Assembly (NCBI GenBank): GCA_947383685.1
Contig: CANDEE010000076.1
Coordinates: forward strand, 1 to 6,832
Direction: 5' to 3'
Origin: an uncultured Pseudoflavonifractor sp.
GTDB taxonomy: Bacteria > Bacillota > Clostridia > Oscillospirales > Oscillospiraceae
DNA: 6,832 bases
How positions within the stretch are numbered: the stretch's first letter is position 1; each line of letters begins with the position of its first letter. Position numbers and translations under genes: made by a program. Under the pieces are notes generated by a model. The model ran no database searches and was not told the origin of the DNA. It saw only the letters and a list, made by a program, of their open reading frames with translations. Below, one piece after another: positions 1 to 4,988 of this stretch.

Positions 1-47
1 CAACACCCTGAACTACACTCTTTCCCTACACGACGCTCTTCCGATCT
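1..47. other. Illumina TruSeq P5-side adapter left on the contig end
   Basis: Bases 15-47 are identical to the 33-nt TruSeq universal (read 1) adapter: they begin ACACTCTTTCCCTACACGAC and end GCTCTTCCGATCT. The eight bases before it (CCTGAACT, 7-14) sit where an i5 index would be. Bases 1-6 (CAACAC) match the last six bases of the P5 oligo (CTACAC) at five of six positions. This is library sequence, not genome; the insert starts at about base 48. The adapter identity is seen directly; reading 1-14 as index plus P5 end is inference. Confidence 0.97.
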
Positions 48-289
48 AGAGGCTTCACAAACCGCTTTTTATAGTTCCCCAGGGTCCAGACAAAGGCGGC
101 GATGGCCAGCTGAAACACCAGGGCAAGGACCTGTACCGCCCCGCCCCCGTCCAGCAGCATCACCACTGATCCCAGGGCGCTCAGGACCATATACGCCGCA
201 ATGGCACAGGTAAATAGCCGCACCTTCCCATACTGCTCCTTGATGGCGGAAAATTCCTGTTCCTTCCACTGTTCAAACACAGTCTCCAC
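48..289 (-). CDS. Small two-helix membrane protein, 3' end lost at adapter junction
   Basis: I do not recognise a family. The visible part is about 81 residues: a charged amphipathic N-terminus (residues 1-24, rich in E, K and Q), a hydrophobic segment at about 25-46, a short DGGG turn, a second hydrophobic segment at about 51-71, and a basic stretch (NYKKRFVKP). This suggests an inner-membrane hairpin with both ends in the cytoplasm. The frame runs on to a stop at 26-28, but its last six residues (DRKSVV) are translated adapter, so the true C-terminus is missing. The start is uncertain. GTG at 289 has AAGGGG directly against it, which is too close. GTG at 280 has the same AAGGGG eight bases upstream and fits better. 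The frame is also open upstream across the terminator, but without ATG, GTG or TTG. In many Firmicutes smc follows rnc; this is not smc. Confidence 0.6.
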
Positions 290-295
290 CCCTTC

Positions 296-339
296 AAAGA
301 AAAACGCCGGGAATCCAGCGTGTTCCCAGCGTCTTTTTT
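296..339. terminator. Bidirectional rho-independent terminator after rnc
   Basis: On the minus strand CGCTGGGAA (331-323) pairs with TTCCCGGCG (313-305), giving nine pairs with one G-U wobble around a nine-base loop. TTTTTCTTT follows (304-296). On the plus strand the same stem is followed by TCTTTTTT (332-339), so it could stop transcription from either side. It starts nine bases after the rnc stop codon, as expected for the end of the acpP-rnc unit. It also lies directly before the start of the small membrane protein gene, which would then need its own promoter or read-through. Confidence 0.8.
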
Positions 340-1008
340 CTATTGCAAGCGTTCGATGGCCGCTTTCGCCGCCATCTGCTCGGCTTCCTTCTTGCTGTGG
401 CCCTGCCCTTCGCCCACGGTCTCGCCGTTGAACTCCACCGCCACAGCGAACACCTTGGCGTGGTCGGGCCCTGTTTCCCCGGTAAGGCGGTAGGTCAATA
501 CCTGCCCGCTCTCCCGCTGCACCAGCTCCTGGAGGGCGGTCTTGTAATCCCGGCTGGCGGCCTTTTCCGCCTCTTTGTCCAGAATGAACCGCCGGATGAT
601 CTTGGCGGCCTCGGCCAGCCCTCCGTCCAGAAAGACGGCGGCCAGCACCGCCTCCACCGCGTCGGCCCGGATGGAGGGCCGCTCCCGGCCGCCCCCCTGG
701 TCCTCGCCCTTGCCCAGCTTCAGGTAGGCTCCCAGCTCCAGCCGGTCCGCCACCTCCACCAGGCTCTCCTCCCGCACCAGAGCCGCCCGTGTCCGGGTCA
801 AATCCCCTTCCGGAAGGTCGGGATGAGTCCGGTAGAGGAACTCCGCCGTCACCATGCCCAGAACGGAATCCCCCAAAAACTCCAGCCGCTCGTTGCTGCC
901 GTTGGGGGAGTGGTTCTCGTTGGCGTAGGAGGAATGGGTCAGGGCGTTCTCCAACAGTCTCCGGTCATGAAAGGTGTAGCCCAGCTTGGCTTCCAGGCTC
1001 TCCATCAC
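340..1008 (-). CDS. rnc: Ribonuclease III
   Basis: Endonuclease that cuts double-stranded RNA, used in maturation of rRNA precursors and some mRNAs, in the cytoplasm as a homodimer. The catalytic domain fills roughly residues 1-150. It carries the family signature ERLEFLGDSVL at 40-50, with metal-binding Glu40 and Asp47, and the second acidic pair in RADAVEAV (Asp116, Glu119). A double-stranded RNA-binding domain follows at about 154-222 (ALQELVQ ... GHSKKEAEQMAAKAAIERL). The length of 222 residues is typical. The start is either GTG at 1008 or ATG at 1005. The acpP stop TGA shares its last A with that ATG (TGATG), and no good Shine-Dalgarno site is visible, so translation is probably coupled to acpP. 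A terminator follows the stop codon. All catalytic residues are present. Confidence 0.97.
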   Translation of the reverse strand: MMESLEAKLGYTFHDRRLLENALTHSSYANENHSPNGSNERLEFLGDSVLGMVTAEFLYRTHPDLPEGDLTRTRAALVREESLVEVADRLELGAYLKLGKGEDQGGGRERPSIRADAVEAVLAAVFLDGGLAEAAKIIRRFILDKEAEKAASRDYKTALQELVQRESGQVLTYRLTGETGPDHAKVFAVAVEFNGETVGEGQGHSKKEAEQMAAKAAIERLQ

Positions 1009-1238
1009 TCGCCCAGTTTCTTCTGGAGATAGCTCACCAGATCGCCCACGTTATGGATGGAGGCAATGTCCTCCTCCCCCATCTCCCCGATGCCGAACTC
1101 CTCCTCCAGATTCATGGAAAGCTCCACCAGGTCCACGGAATCGGCGCCCAGCTCCTCAAAGCCGGTGTCCTCGGTAATGTCCTCCGCTTCCAGTCCGAAC
1201 TGCTCGGAAAGCAGCTTTACCAACCGTTCATAAATCAT
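1005..1238 (-). CDS. acpP: Acyl carrier protein
   Basis: Small acidic carrier of growing acyl chains in type II fatty acid synthesis and acyl donor for PlsX and other acyltransferases. The product has 77 residues, the usual size. The phosphopantetheine attachment motif GADSVDLVEL puts the modified serine at residue 34, followed by the acidic helix ELSMNLEEEFG and the C-terminal VGDLVSYL helix. The start ATG has a clear AGGAG (1250-1246) eight bases upstream. The gene has its own strong promoter just downstream of plsX and overlaps rnc at TGATG. It could in principle be a specialised carrier, but its position between plsX and rnc is the standard housekeeping one. Confidence 0.96.
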   Translation of the reverse strand: MIYERLVKLLSEQFGLEAEDITEDTGFEELGADSVDLVELSMNLEEEFGIGEMGEEDIASIHNVGDLVSYLQKKLGE

Positions 1239-1293
1239 AAAAACCGCTCCTATCTTCCAGGGTCTGCGCCTTCCCCTCCGGGGAGGGCAAATT

Positions 1294-1347
1294 CATTATG
1301 ATAATAGGCAATATCTTCCGGCCTGTCAAGGGGAAATTTTAAATTTT
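1294..1347 (-). promoter_or_regulatory. Sigma-A promoter of acpP-rnc with AT-rich upstream element
   Basis: Read on the minus strand: TTGACA (1329-1324), a 17-base spacer, then TATTAT (1306-1301), eleven of twelve consensus positions. The expected start of transcription is near 1294, giving a leader of about 55 bases. Directly upstream of the -35 box are AAATTT tracts (about 1347-1335) that look like an UP element and include the plsX stop codon. The leader can form a short 5-bp hairpin (CCCTC/GAGGG, 1287-1274), and the octamer GGAAGATA occurs both in the promoter spacer (1319-1312) and in the leader (1258-1251). No recognisable FapR or FabT operator is visible. Promoter seen in sequence; activity inferred. 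Confidence 0.85.
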
Positions 1348-2382
1348 CTCCTTCTCCATCTTCCCCGCGGGCAGGCGCATATATTCCACATTGGCGGTGA
1401 TGCTCTCAATGATGCCTGAGGAGGCGAACTTCGCCGCCTGGGCAATGGCGTTCTTGATGGCGTAGCTGTCGGAGGAGCCGTGGGCCTTGATGACGGGCCT
1501 GGCAATGCCGATGAGGGGGGTGCCCCCCACCTCCCGGGAATCCATCAGCTTCTTAAAGTCCCGGATGCCGCCGGAGACCAGCAGGGCGGCAAATTTGGTA
1601 ACGGGGTTCTTTTTGAACATCCCCTTCATCTGCTGAGAAAGGTAAAGGGCCGTCCCCTCCAGAGTCTTGAGGAAGATGTTGCCCGTATAGCCGTCGGCCA
1701 CGATCACGTCCACCGCGCCCAGCACCGCCTCCCGGGCCTCCACGTTGCCCACAAAGTGGAGGCGGCCCTCCCCGTCCGCTTTTTTCAGCAGGGCGTAAGT
1801 CTCCGTCTGAAGCTCGGTGCCCTTGCCCTCCTCCGTGCCGATGTTCAGAAGGCCCACCCGGGGCTCCGGGCGGCCCAGGATATGCTCGGCATAGTAGGAG
1901 CCCATAAAGGCGTACTGGAGAAGAAATTCCGGCGTTCCGGCAGCGGTGGCGCCGCAGTCGATGAGAATGGAGCCGCCGCCCGCCGTGGGGATGACAGGGG
2001 CCAGGGCCGCCCGGCGAATCTTCTGGATGCGCCCGGTGATGAAGGTGGCGCTGGACAGCAGCGCCCCGGTGGAGCCGGCGGACACAAAGGCGTCCCCCTT
2101 CCCCTCCTTCACCAGGTTCAAACCCACAACGAGGGAGGAGTCCTTCTTCTCCCGGAACACCCTGGCGGCGTTGTCCTCCATGGTCACCACCTCGGAGGTG
2201 TGGACGATCTCCAGGCCGGGAGGCGGCTCCTCCATCCCCATGTCCCGGAGGACGGCCAAAATCTCGTCTCCCCGGCCCACCAGGGCCACCTCCAGCCCCA
2301 ACTCCCGGACGGCCTCCAGGGCCCCTTCCACGTTGGAGCGTGGGGCGTTGTCCCCTCCCATGGCGTCTACGATGATCTTCAA
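1339..2382 (-). CDS. plsX: Phosphate acyltransferase PlsX
   Basis: Converts acyl-ACP and phosphate to acyl-phosphate, the donor used by PlsY to begin phosphatidic acid synthesis; a peripheral membrane enzyme. The 347-residue product opens with the family hallmark KIIVDAMGGDNAP (2-14). It also carries FVSAGSTGALL (99-109), NIGTEEGKGTEL (180-191), VADGYTGNIFLKTLEG (228-243) and AHGSSDSYAIKNAI (300-313). I choose the TTG at 2382 as start: AGGAGG (2396-2391) lies eight bases upstream, and family members begin at this point. A longer frame back to 2445 gives 21 residues unlike PlsX. The TTG overlaps the TGA of the preceding regulator gene by four bases (TTGA), so the two are probably translationally coupled. 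The C-terminus ends in a lysine-rich KMEKEKI. No terminator is visible between plsX and acpP. Confidence 0.97.
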   Translation of the reverse strand: MKIIVDAMGGDNAPRSNVEGALEAVRELGLEVALVGRGDEILAVLRDMGMEEPPPGLEIVHTSEVVTMEDNAARVFREKKDSSLVVGLNLVKEGKGDAFVSAGSTGALLSSATFITGRIQKIRRAALAPVIPTAGGGSILIDCGATAAGTPEFLLQYAFMGSYYAEHILGRPEPRVGLLNIGTEEGKGTELQTETYALLKKADGEGRLHFVGNVEAREAVLGAVDVIVADGYTGNIFLKTLEGTALYLSQQMKGMFKKNPVTKFAALLVSGGIRDFKKLMDSREVGGTPLIGIARPVIKAHGSSDSYAIKNAIAQAAKFASSGIIESITANVEYMRLPAGKMEKEKI

Positions 2383-2597
2383 GGCCCTTCCCTCCTGTCG
2401 GTCAGTCCCAGTAAGTAGTCGGCGGAAACATGATAGTGACGGCAAAGAAGAACCAGTCGCTCCAAGGTCGTTCCTTTTTTCCCATTTTCCATTTCCGTAA
2501 TTTGGCTTAATTTAACCCCAATGGCTTTCCCCAAATCCTTTCGACTTTCTCCATTCGCTGTCCGAATTTCTTGAAGCCGCTCTCCAAAAACTTGCAT
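2379..2597 (-). CDS. XRE-family helix-turn-helix regulator directly upstream of plsX
   Basis: Short DNA-binding protein of 72 residues, essentially one Cro/CI-type domain. It opens with FGERLQEIRTANGESRKDLG, the helix-turn-helix lies at about residues 18-38 with the recognition helix near VKLSQITEMENG, and it ends with the VSADYLLGLTD segment common in Firmicute phage-like and autoregulatory repressors. There is no ligand, peptidase or dimerisation domain. Start: ATG at 2597 has AGGGGG (2613-2608) ten bases upstream and matches where homologues begin; an in-frame ATG at 2621 would add MSIGGNEK but lies inside the operator region. The stop overlaps the plsX TTG (TTGA). The gene is AT-richer than plsX. 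By position and by the inverted repeat upstream it is probably autoregulated and represses the divergent gene; control of plsX is inference. Confidence 0.9.
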   Translation of the reverse strand: MQVFGERLQEIRTANGESRKDLGKAIGVKLSQITEMENGKKGTTLERLVLLCRHYHVSADYLLGLTDRREGP

Positions 2598-2614
2598 TTT
2601 TTCATTTCCCCCTA

Positions 2615-2643
2615 TTGACATTTGTCACTTTTAGCGATATACT
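2615..2643 (+). promoter_or_regulatory. Near-consensus promoter for the divergent DUF6809-like gene
   Basis: TTGACA (2615-2620), a 17-base spacer, and TATACT (2638-2643) on the plus strand, eleven of twelve consensus positions. Transcription should begin near 2650. The spacer also contains the small inverted repeat TGACA-TT-TGTCA (2616-2627). The large inverted repeat at 2625-2661 covers most of the spacer, the -10 box and the start site, so a bound repressor would block this promoter. Confidence 0.85.
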
Positions 2644-2661
2644 ATGTATCGCTAAAAGTGA
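2625..2661. promoter_or_regulatory. 15-bp perfect inverted repeat, probable operator of the XRE regulator
   Basis: TCACTTTTAGCGATA (2625-2639) and its exact complement TATCGCTAAAAGTGA (2647-2661) flank a seven-base centre (TACTATG). Each arm is itself a pseudo-palindrome, TCGC-TAAAA-GTGA with one mismatched pair, so the arms may be two separate dimer sites with centres 24 bp apart. The repeat lies between two divergent genes, one encoding an XRE protein, and overlaps the plus-strand promoter. This is the usual layout of an autoregulated repressor. The repeat is seen; binding by this protein is inferred. The right arm touches the ribosome binding site of the plus-strand gene. It has no U-run, so it is not a terminator. 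Confidence 0.8.
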
Positions 2662-2667
2662 GGTGAT
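2639..2667 (-). promoter_or_regulatory. Possible weak promoter for the xre-plsX unit
   Basis: On the minus strand the best candidate is TTATCA (about 2668-2663), a 19-base or shorter spacer depending on the hexamer chosen, and TAGTAT (2644-2639). Both hexamers are imperfect and the spacing is not ideal. It lies within the inverted repeat, so it would be autoregulated by the XRE protein. The alternative is that xre and plsX are transcribed mainly by read-through from trmFO. Confidence 0.35.
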
Positions 2668-2671
2668 AATT

Positions 2672-2914
2672 ATGGACATTCTTTACGAGCTCTCCTATCT
2701 GTTCTTCCAGGACGCTGAAAATCTCCAAGACAAAGACCCGGAGTATAAAAATTTGAAATCCCTGGAAAGTAAGCTCTTTGAGGAAATTCCCGAGGAGCTA
2801 CGGGGAAAAATCTGTGACGCACAGACAGAAATTGAGTATGAAACCCTGCTGAACAGCTTCCTGTACGGCCTTCAGGTGGGCTTCGCCGCCTCAAAGCTGG
2901 GGCAGTGCGGCTAA
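2672..2914 (+). CDS. Small DUF6809-like protein of unknown function
   Basis: An 80-residue acidic, mostly helical protein without signal peptide, membrane segment or catalytic motif. The N-terminal MDILYELSYLF, central EYKNLKSLESKLFEEIPEEL and C-terminal SFLYGLQVGF resemble from memory the small Clostridia family DUF6809, whose function I do not know. ATG at 2672 is chosen because GAGGTGAT (2660-2667), an eight-base match to the 16S anti-Shine-Dalgarno sequence, lies just upstream; an earlier in-frame ATG near 2615 would lie upstream of the transcription start. It is the only plus-strand gene here. It is divergent from the XRE gene, under a near-consensus promoter overlapped by the inverted repeat, and its last 24 bases overlap the 3' end of trmFO. 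No terminator follows, so its transcript probably runs antisense into trmFO. It could be the main target of the XRE protein or its binding partner. Confidence 0.75.
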   Translation: MDILYELSYLFFQDAENLQDKDPEYKNLKSLESKLFEEIPEELRGKICDAQTEIEYETLLNSFLYGLQVGFAASKLGQCG

Positions 2915-4186
2915 GGCCCGGTTTGCGATGAGGGTATTCTTCTCCCGCTTTCCGCCCCGCACCCGCTCCGGCCAGGGGGGCATGATGCCAAAGTTGATAT
3001 TCATGGGCTGGAAATCGGTGACGCTCTCGTTGGAGACATAGAGGGCCAGGGCCCCGATGGCCGTCTCGGCGGGAAAATCCGCCGGAGCCTGTCCCAAAAG
3101 CCTTCTGCCAAGCTCAATGCCCACCAGGCACCCGCTGGCGGCGGACTCCACATAGCCCTCCACCCCGGTGATCTGTCCGGCAAAGGAAATGCGGGGGCAC
3201 TCCTTCACCCGGTAATAGCGGTCTAAAAAGCCGGGAGACTTTAAGTAGGTATTCCGGTGCATGACCCCATACCGCAGAAATTCCGCTTGACGGAGAGCGG
3301 GGATCATGGAAAATACCCGCTTCTGCTCGGGCCATTTCAGATGGGTCTGAAAGCCCACCAGATTGTAAACGCTCCCCTGGGCGTTGTCCTTGCGGAGCTG
3401 GACCACGGCGTAAGGCTCCTTCCCCGTCCTGGGGTCCCGGAGCCCCTTGGGCTTCAGAGGGCCGTAACGGAGGGTATCCTCCCCCCTTCTCGCCATGACC
3501 TCTACGGGCATACAGCCCTCAAAGACCTGCTTGTCCTCAAAGCCGTGGACCTCCGCCTCCTCCGCCGTACGGAGGGCCTGCCAGAAGGCAAGATATTCCT
3601 CCCGGGAGAGGGTACAGTTTACATAATCTGCCGATCCCTTGTCATACCGGGAGGCGAACCAGGCATGATCCATGTCCACGCTCTCAAAGCTGACCAGGGG
3701 GGCGGCGGCGTCAAAAAAGTTCAGGGTGCCGCTGTTCGGAAACATTTTGGCAATGGCGGCGGTGAGGCCGTCGGAGGCCAACGGCCCTGCGGCGATGACC
3801 ACTTCCCCGCCGGGGATTTCGGTGACCTCCCCCTCCACAACGGTGATAAGGGGATGGCTCCTGATTTTTTCGGTGACGGCGGCGGAAAAGGCCTCCCGGT
3901 CTACCGCCAAAGCGCCTCCCGCCTCCACCCGGTGGGCGTCGGCGCAGGAGAGGATGAGGCTATGAAGCCGGCGCAGCTCCTCCTTGAGAAGCCCCACCGC
4001 ATTCTCGAGCTGGTCGGAGCGCAGGGAGTTGGAGCAGACCAGCTCCCCAAAATTCGGGCTGTGGTGAGCGGGGGTGGCCTTCTGGGGCTTCATCTCCCGC
4101 AAAATGACGGGGACGCCCCTCTGGGCAAGCTGCCAGGCACACTCGCACCCGGCCAGGCCCGCGCCGATGACGATGACCGTTTCCAT
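2891..4186 (-). CDS. trmFO: Folate- and FAD-dependent tRNA (uracil-54) C5-methyltransferase
   Basis: Makes ribothymidine at position 54 in the T-loop of tRNAs, using 5,10-methylenetetrahydrofolate as carbon donor and FADH2 as reductant; cytoplasmic. The 431-residue length is typical. The N-terminus VIVIGAGLAGCECAW (4-18) is the FAD-binding Rossmann motif. The HHSPNFGELVCSNSLRSD block gives Cys51, and VFEGCMPVEVMA gives Cys225, matching the two cysteines (53 and 226) described for the Bacillus subtilis enzyme. GQITGVEGYVESAASG near the C-terminus is the second FAD-contact region typical of the GidA/TrmFO family. ATG at 4186 has GGAGG (4197-4193) six bases upstream. It lies 24 bases after the TraX-like gene, so they share an operon. 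Its last 24 bases overlap the convergent DUF6809-like gene, and no terminator is seen after it. Confidence 0.97.
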   Translation of the reverse strand: METVIVIGAGLAGCECAWQLAQRGVPVILREMKPQKATPAHHSPNFGELVCSNSLRSDQLENAVGLLKEELRRLHSLILSCADAHRVEAGGALAVDREAFSAAVTEKIRSHPLITVVEGEVTEIPGGEVVIAAGPLASDGLTAAIAKMFPNSGTLNFFDAAAPLVSFESVDMDHAWFASRYDKGSADYVNCTLSREEYLAFWQALRTAEEAEVHGFEDKQVFEGCMPVEVMARRGEDTLRYGPLKPKGLRDPRTGKEPYAVVQLRKDNAQGSVYNLVGFQTHLKWPEQKRVFSMIPALRQAEFLRYGVMHRNTYLKSPGFLDRYYRVKECPRISFAGQITGVEGYVESAASGCLVGIELGRRLLGQAPADFPAETAIGALALYVSNESVTDFQPMNINFGIMPPWPERVRGGKREKNTLIANRALAALPQL

Positions 4187-4210
4187 AGCTTACCTCCCCA
4201 GGGGTATTGT

Positions 4211-4921
4211 TCAAACCTTCAAAAGAAAACGAACCAGTGCAATGACCGCCAGATGGGCGGGATAGAACCAGTAGAAAAACCACTTGGGCACCCGCAGGTT
4301 GGTGTGGGTGTTCAGAAAAATGAACGGCATGGCGCCCAGGCCAAAGATGGTCCAGTTGATGGCATGGCCTGCGATGACCGGACACCGGGGATCCGCCAGA
4401 TCGCCGCCCCACAGAGCGCCGATCCAGCTCAGGAAATAGAGCAGGGCTCCCAGGCCGGGTTTGTTCCTGCACAGCAGGAAAATGAGCATAAGCACAAGGC
4501 CGTTGTAGTTATAGTCAAAGCCTCCCAAGGCCAGAGCCACCGCCCCCAGGGCAAAGAGCCACCACTTCTTCTCCTGAAAGGCCCACAGGCTCAGCAGGCT
4601 GAGAAACAGGGTGAAGAAGATATTCCAGTTGGTCAGGTTGCCCCAGACGTCGTCCGGGTTGAAGGCCAGAATCCAGAAGGGCTGGGACACAATGGAAAAT
4701 ATCCCCAGCCGGGTAAGATACCTCTTGATGTCGTGCGTATACAGCAGCCCCACTGTCATACAGTAGCAGAACAGGGGAAAGGCGATCCGTCCAATCCAGC
4801 GAAAGACCGGGTACTGGGGAAAGAACACGCTTCCCACATGGTCCAGCAGCATGGCGGTGATGGCGATCAGCTTCAAAAAGTTCGTATCCAGGTTGGTTTG
4901 CAGTTTTCTCTCTTGCTCCAC
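4211..4921 (-). CDS. TraX-family integral membrane protein
   Basis: A 236-residue polytopic membrane protein with roughly seven or eight hydrophobic segments. It matches the TraX family, named after the F-plasmid protein that N-acetylates pilin: LKLIAITAMLLDHVG (16-30), WIGRIAFPLFCY (42-53), NIFFTLFLSL (100-109) and the C-terminal PKWFFYWFYPAHLAVI (212-227). Conserved polar residues include Asp27, His28 and His223. In Firmicutes such genes are common on chromosomes away from any conjugation system, and their substrate is not known, so acetyl transfer is inference from the family. GTG at 4921 is chosen because AGGAGG (4936-4931) lies nine bases upstream; the frame stays open into the topA region but those residues are unlike the family. 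It sits between topA and trmFO, 67 bases after topA and 24 before trmFO. No pilin or transfer genes are in the window. Confidence 0.88.
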   Translation of the reverse strand: MEQERKLQTNLDTNFLKLIAITAMLLDHVGSVFFPQYPVFRWIGRIAFPLFCYCMTVGLLYTHDIKRYLTRLGIFSIVSQPFWILAFNPDDVWGNLTNWNIFFTLFLSLLSLWAFQEKKWWLFALGAVALALGGFDYNYNGLVLMLIFLLCRNKPGLGALLYFLSWIGALWGGDLADPRCPVIAGHAINWTIFGLGAMPFIFLNTHTNLRVPKWFFYWFYPAHLAVIALVRFLLKV

Positions 4922-4936
4922 CGTCTTCTTCCTCCT

Positions 4937-4972
4937 AAAAAACTGTCTCTTTCTCTCTTTTGGGACAATTTT
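4937..4972 (-). terminator. Weak terminator-like hairpin between topA and the TraX gene
   Basis: AAAATTGTC (4972-4964) can pair with GACAGTTTT (4947-4939), nine pairs with one U-G wobble around a 16-base purine-rich loop. The pairing runs into six Ts (4942-4937) immediately before the AGGAGG of the TraX gene. The stem is AU-rich with only two G-C pairs, so termination would be partial at best. It may attenuate transcription between topA and the genes after it. Confidence 0.3.
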
Positions 4973-4988
4973 CCGGCAAAAGCAGCCC

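Noticed and set aside
1005..1008. acpP-rnc stop/start overlap as something unusual
   Set aside because: TGATG or GTGA overlaps are common in bacterial operons.
343..1032. A 229-codon plus-strand frame opposite rnc
   Set aside because: Antisense shadow of RNase III, with no ribosome binding site or family motif.
1274..1287. Short hairpin in the acpP leader as a possible riboswitch
   Set aside because: Only a 5-bp stem with a tetraloop in a leader of about 55 bases; too small for a known riboswitch and with no U-run.
1331..1347. AAATTT tracts upstream of acpP as a FapR or FabT operator
   Set aside because: They do not match the FapR or FabT consensus as I know it; an UP element explains them.
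1480..2418. A 312-codon open frame on the plus strand opposite plsX
   Set aside because: It mirrors the plsX codon pattern, has low-complexity content and no recognisable domain; plsX itself is unambiguous.
2625..2661. Inverted repeat as a rho-independent terminator
   Set aside because: No U-run follows on either strand, and its position over a promoter fits an operator better.
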